DNA of 64,000 bases from Nonomuraea dietziae. Lineage in GTDB: Bacteria > Actinomycetota > Actinomycetes > Streptosporangiales > Streptosporangiaceae. The notes below the pieces were generated by a model, which made no database searches, was not told where the DNA came from, and was given only the letters and a program-made list of their open reading frames with translations. The DNA lies in assembly GCF_014195505.1 (NCBI RefSeq), contig NZ_JACIBV010000001.1, positions 186,001 through 250,000 of the forward strand, given 5' to 3'. The position numbers and the translations under genes are program-made. Of this stretch, positions 59,889-64,000 are shown piece by piece; the stretch's first letter is position 1; each line of letters opens with the position of its first letter.

Positions 59889-60337
59889 AACATCTATGTT
59901 CGTATGGTGTCGGGGTTCCCCTGTACGAAGTGGCCGCGGCCTCCTGCCGGCCTGCCCTGAGCACACTGAAGTGCCAGCGACAGCGCGACCTCGGCGCGCC
60001 CAGTTCCGACAAGCCACGAGCTCGCTGCTGAGCTGGCCGCGATGGTGCCCGTCATCCCGGCCGTGGTCGACGGCCAGGGCAAGGCCGCCGAGGTCGAGCC
60101 GCCGGCCGGATGGGAAGGCGAGCTCGGTGAGCTGGCCCACCGGCTGGCCCATCCGCTCACAGGGCTTTTGCGGGCAGGTTCATTCCCGAGTTTGTGGAGG
60201 CGCGCGAGGACGCCTTCGTGCCAGCCGACGGGAAGACCGTGGGAGCAAGCTGCTGGTCCTTGGTGAACCAGGCCCTGTTCGTCATGCGGGTCAGGAGCGC
60301 GACCCGAAGATCGGCGGTCAACCCGGTAGGTTCGGGT
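59889..60337. other. Intergenic region, about 450 bases, no intact gene
   Basis: Plus-strand frames such as LAAMVPVIPAVVDGQGKAAE (60040-60100) and VEAREDAFVPADGKTVGASC (60195-60250) look protein-like but lie in different frames and match nothing I recognise; probably the scraps of a decayed gene, perhaps the missing divergent regulator. Confidence 0.4.
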
Positions 60338-60982
60338 TCAGCCGGGTTCGATGCCGTGGAGGATCAGGCCGAGTTCGTAGGCCAGGACGGCGGCGTGGGT
60401 GCGGTCGCGGGCGCCGAGTTTGCCCAGGACGTTGGTCACGTGGGTCTTGATCGTCTCCCGGGACACGTGCAGGGCCTCGGCGATCTCGGGGTTGGCCTGT
60501 CCGAGCGTGATGTGCCGCAGCACCTCGAGTTCGCGGGGCGTGAGCGCGACCGGGCGGGGCGGCCGGGCGCTGCCGTGGTGCGGGGAGGCGATGCGGCGCA
60601 GCGCGTCGGGGAAGAGCACCGCGCGGCGGGAGTGCACCAGCCGGACGGCCTCCACCAGCTCACCGGCCGGGGCGCGTTTGAGCACGTACCCGGCGGCTCC
60701 GGCGCGCAGGGCGGCCCACACCAGCTGGTCGTTCTCGAAGGTGGTGACGACGACGACGCGGGTGGACGGGGAGCGGCGGGTCAGTTCGACGGTTGCGGCG
60801 AGGCCGTCCATGCGGGGCATGCGGATGTCCATCAGCACGACGTCGGCGCCCGCGCCGGCCTCGACGGCTTGCCTGCCGTCGGCGGCCTGTCCGACGACCG
60901 TGAGGTCGTCGTGGAAGGAGAGCATGGCGGCCCATCCCTCGCGGATCAGCGGCTCGTCGTCGGCCAGGACGACGCGGATCAC
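60338..60982 (-). CDS. NarL/LuxR-type response regulator
   Basis: A 214-residue regulator: receiver domain with LADDEPLIREGWAAMLSF, aspartate in VLMDIRMPRMDGLA and lysine in GYVLKRAPAGELVE; LuxR HTH with LTPRELEVLRHITLGQANPE and TIKTHVTNVLGKLGARDRTH. GTG start at 60982 overlaps the stop of the kinase gene (GTGA). Second NarL pair in the window, related to but distinct from that at 56-58 kb. Confidence 0.94.
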   Translation of the reverse strand: MIRVVLADDEPLIREGWAAMLSFHDDLTVVGQAADGRQAVEAGAGADVVLMDIRMPRMDGLAATVELTRRSPSTRVVVVTTFENDQLVWAALRAGAAGYVLKRAPAGELVEAVRLVHSRRAVLFPDALRRIASPHHGSARPPRPVALTPRELEVLRHITLGQANPEIAEALHVSRETIKTHVTNVLGKLGARDRTHAAVLAYELGLILHGIEPG

Positions 60983-62061
60983 AGCGGCAGCCTCGCTTCG
61001 ACGCGCCAGATCGTCTCGGCCTGCCGGGTGGTGCACGTGCCGCCGGCGAGGCGGGCTCGCATGCGCATGCCCGTCAGGCCGCGCCGGTGCCCGGCCGGTG
61101 CGGCGGGGGAGCCGACGGTGGCGTTCTCGACGGTCAGCACCAGCTCGCCGGGGGCATCCGTGTCGACGTCGAGCGTGACGGGTCCGGACCCGTGGCGCAG
61201 GGCGTTGGTGAGCGCCTCGCGGGCGATGGCGTAGGCGGTGCGGGAGGTGGCCGGGGGGATGCGGTCGAGGGGGCCGGCGTTCACGTGGACGTCGAGCCCG
61301 CGGGTGAGGGTGTGGAGCGAGTCGAGCGTGGGTGTGCGTGCCGCCTCGCCGGCGTCGAGGACGCCGAGCAGCACGTCGAGGTCCTCCTGGGCGGCGCGGG
61401 CGGTGTCGAGCAGGTGGTCCAGCGAGCGCGTGGCCTGCTCGGGACGGGGGGCGGGGCGCTGGAGCGCGGCCTGCGCGGCCATGCCCTGCACCAGGACGAC
61501 GCTGAGCGCGTGCCCGACCGCGTCGTGCAGCTCCAGCGCGAGGGTCTGGCGGCGGCCGAGCTCCTCCAGCATGCGGGACGGTTCGGCGCGGAGCAGGCGG
61601 CGCGCCGCCCACCGCTGCCCGAACCCGGCCGCGACCATGGCGGCCGCCAGCGCGAGCACGGCGGCCAGCGGTTCGGCCTGGACGGCGGGGCTGTCGCGCC
61701 ACAGCGTCAGATCGCCCAGCCGGACCAGTCCCGGTGACAGCATGAGCACGCCCGCGCCCAGCGTCGCGCCGCCGTACAGGTGCAGGCTCGTCAGCGCCAC
61801 CAGGTAGACCCGGTCGGCCCGGTCGGAGACCTGCACGTCGAGCAGTTCGGCCAGCGCGGCGATCTCGATGCGCCGCACCAGCGGCGCCAGGGCGAGCAGC
61901 ACCGAGGCGGGCAGGCACGCCGCCCACAGCACCAGGACGCGCGCCGGCGCCGGCTCGCTCAGGACGGCCAGGCCGAGCACCACGGCGACCGGGGTCAGCA
62001 GCGCCGCGCCCAGCACCTGGTAGAGGACCGCCCGTACGGCACGTCTGATATGTCCGCTCAC
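60979..62061 (-). CDS. NarL-type sensor histidine kinase
   Basis: A 360-residue membrane kinase: four to five spans in residues 10-165, H-box LALELHDAVGHALSVVLVQG, N-box AIAREALTNALRHGSGPVTL, and a G-box remnant RRGLTGMRMRARLAGGTCTT. HisKA_3 family. GTG start at 62061; the region upstream, 62062-62148, is the divergent promoter with the membrane-protein genes, which are likely its target or sensor partners. Confidence 0.9.
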   Translation of the reverse strand: MSGHIRRAVRAVLYQVLGAALLTPVAVVLGLAVLSEPAPARVLVLWAACLPASVLLALAPLVRRIEIAALAELLDVQVSDRADRVYLVALTSLHLYGGATLGAGVLMLSPGLVRLGDLTLWRDSPAVQAEPLAAVLALAAAMVAAGFGQRWAARRLLRAEPSRMLEELGRRQTLALELHDAVGHALSVVLVQGMAAQAALQRPAPRPEQATRSLDHLLDTARAAQEDLDVLLGVLDAGEAARTPTLDSLHTLTRGLDVHVNAGPLDRIPPATSRTAYAIAREALTNALRHGSGPVTLDVDTDAPGELVLTVENATVGSPAAPAGHRRGLTGMRMRARLAGGTCTTRQAETIWRVEARLPL

Positions 62062-62148
62062 GTCGGCGATGCTAGCCCGGGACGCCGGGCCGTTCCTTCC
62101 CCCACCTGGGGGATGTTCGCCCGTCGCCGGGCTGTGATCCTCACAGCT

Positions 62149-62820
62149 ATGAACAGCGCAACCGCCACCACGACCATCATGATGAGACTGCACGGCAGGA
62201 CGGCGGCCGGCGTGCCGCGCTGGGCCGTATGGACGGCGTACGCGACCGCGCTGACCGCCCTGCCGTCCGGCATCTGGCGGATCGCGGCGATGAACTTCGG
62301 GGTGCCGCTGGTCGAGCACGGCATGCCGCCTCCCGGCAGCCGGGCCCCCGTCATCTTCGACGCCCAGTGGTGGTACATCGTCGGGCTCAGCGTGGTCAGC
62401 GAGGCGGTGGCGTTCCTGACGGTGGGGCTGGTCGCCGAGTGGGGCGAGGTGTGGCCGCGCTGGGTGCCGGTGCTGCGCGGCCGCAGGGTCCCCGTCCTGG
62501 CGGCCGTCGTGCCCGCAGGGATCGGCGCGGCGCTGCTGCTGGTCTTCCCGTACGCGCTGGTCATGTCGATGCTCGGTATGAAGATCACCGGTGAGCCCGA
62601 CGGGCTGATCGTGAACGGCTGGCAGAGCGCCGTCTTCTACCTCACCTACGCGCCGCTGGCCCTCTGGGGGCCGCTGCTGGCCGTCGTCGCGGTGCACTAC
62701 TACCGGCGCCGCACCGGCGACCGGACAGATCCCCGAGGTGGGGGATCCGCCAGGTCCGGCCCGTGGCCGGGCTTGGCTGGTGGATTCGGGATCGGGGGGA
62801 AGTGCGCATGCGCCGTCTGA
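62149..62820 (+). CDS. Membrane protein, unknown function
   Basis: A 223-residue protein with about four spans (WAVWTAYATALTALPSGIWR, YIVGLSVVSEAVAFLTVGLV, LAAVVPAGIGAALLLVFPYA, YLTYAPLALWGPLLAVVAVH). It contains GEVWPRWVPVLRGRRVPVLA, which recurs in the next gene as GEVVPRWVPRVGGRPVPVML, so the two are related. ATG at 62149. Divergent from the kinase/regulator pair; overlaps the next gene by 13 bases. The C-terminal 25 residues are low complexity. Confidence 0.8.
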   Translation: MNSATATTTIMMRLHGRTAAGVPRWAVWTAYATALTALPSGIWRIAAMNFGVPLVEHGMPPPGSRAPVIFDAQWWYIVGLSVVSEAVAFLTVGLVAEWGEVWPRWVPVLRGRRVPVLAAVVPAGIGAALLLVFPYALVMSMLGMKITGEPDGLIVNGWQSAVFYLTYAPLALWGPLLAVVAVHYYRRRTGDRTDPRGGGSARSGPWPGLAGGFGIGGKCACAV

Positions 62821-63899
62821 CGGCATCGACGATCTCCGCGGCGACGCTGGCGGTGGCGGCCCTGTGGTGGTTCGTCCCTGGCAGCTACCCGTACGGCGCG
62901 GCCGCCAAGGTCACCGTGGGCGTCAACCACTGGATCGAGCGCGGGCCCGGTGTGGGCCTGATGGTGGCCTCCGGCGTGCTGGGGGTGCTGGCGGCGCTCG
63001 GCGTCCGGTCCCGGCCGAGAGCCGCCGGTGTGGTCGCCGTGGTCGAGAGCGCCTTCTTCCTGCTGGTGATGTCGGACGCGTCCGTGCTGTCGTCCATCGG
63101 GTATGCGCTGATTCCTGCCGTTCTGCTGGGGGTCGCCGGGATGGTGGCGGTGGGGTGCGTACGGCGGCAGCCCGTCGCGTACGTGCTGGCGGTGCTGCTC
63201 CCCGCCGGGCTGATCGCGTCGCTGACCATGACCGACGCGCTCTCCCGCTACCTGGTCAACGTGGCCTCCGGGTTCGCCGTGTACGGCGGGCGGATCGCCT
63301 GGTCGTGGGCGATGGCGATTGCCGCGGTCGGGTGGGCGTGGCTCGCGTACGGGTCGTTCGCGCGTGAGCGCAGGGTGACCGTCCCGCGGTGGGGGAGGGC
63401 CGTCACGATCGCGGCCGCCCTCTGTCCCGTGCCGTACGCGCTGGCGCGGCTGACGTGGGTGACGCCGTGGCCGCTCGGCGGCTTCGACCCGCGGACCGGC
63501 CACATCACGCTGATCGCCGTGGAGGGCGGCGACGCGGCCACCCGGATGCAGGGGTTCCTGATCGGCCTGAGCGCGGTCCTGGCCGTCGTGCTGACGCTCG
63601 GCCTGATCAGCCGCTGGGGTGAGGTCGTGCCGCGGTGGGTGCCCCGGGTGGGCGGGCGGCCGGTCCCGGTGATGCTGGCCGTCGGGCCGGGTGCGTTCGG
63701 GGCGGTGGCGCTGTGCGTCTCGGCTCCCGGTGTGCTGGCAGGGGCCGTCCAGATGGGCTCGTGGGTGGACGGCGTTCTGTTCGTCCTGATGTTCCCGTGC
63801 CCGGTGTGGGGTCCGTTGCTGGGGGCCGCGGTGTTCGCCTACTGGGCGCGCCGCAGAACCGCCGAGAAATCGAGGAGCGCCGCATCACCGCGCCCGTGA
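62808..63899 (+). CDS. Multi-span membrane protein, paralogue of the preceding gene
   Basis: A 363-residue membrane protein with about nine to ten spans, whose second half (residues 180-360) resembles the whole preceding protein: VTIAAALCPVPYALARLTWV, LIGLSAVLAVVLTLGLISRW, GEVVPRWVPRVGGRPVPVML and CPVWGPLLGAAVFAYWARRR. The ATG at 62808 follows GGGGGGAAGTGCGC. The two genes overlap and are thus coupled. Family unknown to me; divergent from a NarL two-component system that may control them. Confidence 0.8.
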   Translation: MRRLTASTISAATLAVAALWWFVPGSYPYGAAAKVTVGVNHWIERGPGVGLMVASGVLGVLAALGVRSRPRAAGVVAVVESAFFLLVMSDASVLSSIGYALIPAVLLGVAGMVAVGCVRRQPVAYVLAVLLPAGLIASLTMTDALSRYLVNVASGFAVYGGRIAWSWAMAIAAVGWAWLAYGSFARERRVTVPRWGRAVTIAAALCPVPYALARLTWVTPWPLGGFDPRTGHITLIAVEGGDAATRMQGFLIGLSAVLAVVLTLGLISRWGEVVPRWVPRVGGRPVPVMLAVGPGAFGAVALCVSAPGVLAGAVQMGSWVDGVLFVLMFPCPVWGPLLGAAVFAYWARRRTAEKSRSAASPRP

Positions 63900-64000
63900 G
63901 CGGACGGCACTCTCGCCAGTACCGGCGGCTCGCCTCGGGCGCGGGCGTTCAGCGCCGCGTACGCCCGTCGACCCGGGGGAGCGGCTGAGCATGGGCGGGG
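63896..64000 (+). other. Window edge: possible start of a further gene
   Basis: A 30-codon GTG frame (63896-63988) overlaps the preceding stop (GTGA) and ends before an ATG at 63991 with GGGGGAGCGG in front. The latter may begin another gene cut off by the window end; there is too little to say more. Confidence 0.3.

Noticed and set aside
1-64000. tRNA, rRNA or CRISPR array
   Set aside because: No cloverleaf-like sequence with a conserved T-loop, no rRNA-like stretch and no regularly spaced short repeats were seen by eye; a tRNA or CRISPR scan would be decisive.

Overview
The window is high-GC DNA (GTG starts, GTGA/ATGA/TGATG gene overlaps, dense TetR-type regulators, LacI-controlled sugar importers, P450 with a 3Fe-4S ferredoxin, deazaflavin oxidoreductase, NarL-type kinase pairs). 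All of this points to the chromosome of a large-genome actinomycete, most likely a Streptosporangiaceae/Nonomuraea-like organism. The family placement is inference. I saw no rRNA, tRNA or CRISPR array.

Layout. 0-4.2 kb: end of a sensor kinase, a decayed nucleotidyltransferase, a TetR/SDR pair, a small helical protein and a frameshifted DUF1349 gene. 4.3-8.9 kb: a CUT1 sugar importer (binding protein plus two permeases, no ATPase) divergent from a LacI repressor, with two identical GTTTACGTAAAC operators between them. 9-16.4 kb: zinc alcohol dehydrogenase/Lrp pair, SDR/TetR pair with interlocked operators, TetR/P450/ferredoxin group with twin palindromes (the P450 is frameshifted), another TetR. 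16.5-23.3 kb: one operon of a YtcJ-type amidohydrolase and a complete peptide-type ABC importer (five genes), with a divergent TetR. 23.3-24.7 kb: GT-C-like membrane protein.

24.8-37.3 kb is an accessory zone: two copies of the same transposase family (one inside an IS I could delimit by 12-bp terminal repeats, one a chimeric relic joined to a DUF418 fragment), a zinc-finger/serine recombinase with a candidate recombination site beside its start, truncated and frameshifted genes, and a split beta-trefoil-like gene. Small regulator/enzyme pairs (TetR/RibD-like reductase, PadR/NmrA-like) sit among them with clear dyad operators.

37.3-43.8 kb: YdeI-type protein and VOC protein divergent from a WYL regulator across a 13-bp-arm palindrome; a TrmB/LuxR-like regulator convergent with a two-gene unit encoding a 46-residue secreted peptide (previously unlisted small ORF) and a 113-residue protein; an AraC/GlxA-type activator; DUF418 membrane protein. 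44-50.6 kb: an RpiR-led minus-strand operon (regulator, CUT1 importer, SIS protein, TIM-barrel hydrolase-like gene with an in-frame amber codon, BadF-type sugar kinase), which looks like uptake and phosphorylation of an amino sugar or glycoside. 50.7-64 kb: secreted 5'-nucleotidase, ACT protein, fasciclin protein, F420-type oxidoreductase, secreted tripeptidyl aminopeptidase, two NarL-type two-component systems, VOC protein, a small conserved protein, an imine-reductase-like enzyme and two related membrane proteins.

A striking global feature is that at least seven otherwise well-conserved genes each carry one or two single-base frame changes or a nonsense codon. Whether these are assembly indels or real decay decides how several of them should be annotated.
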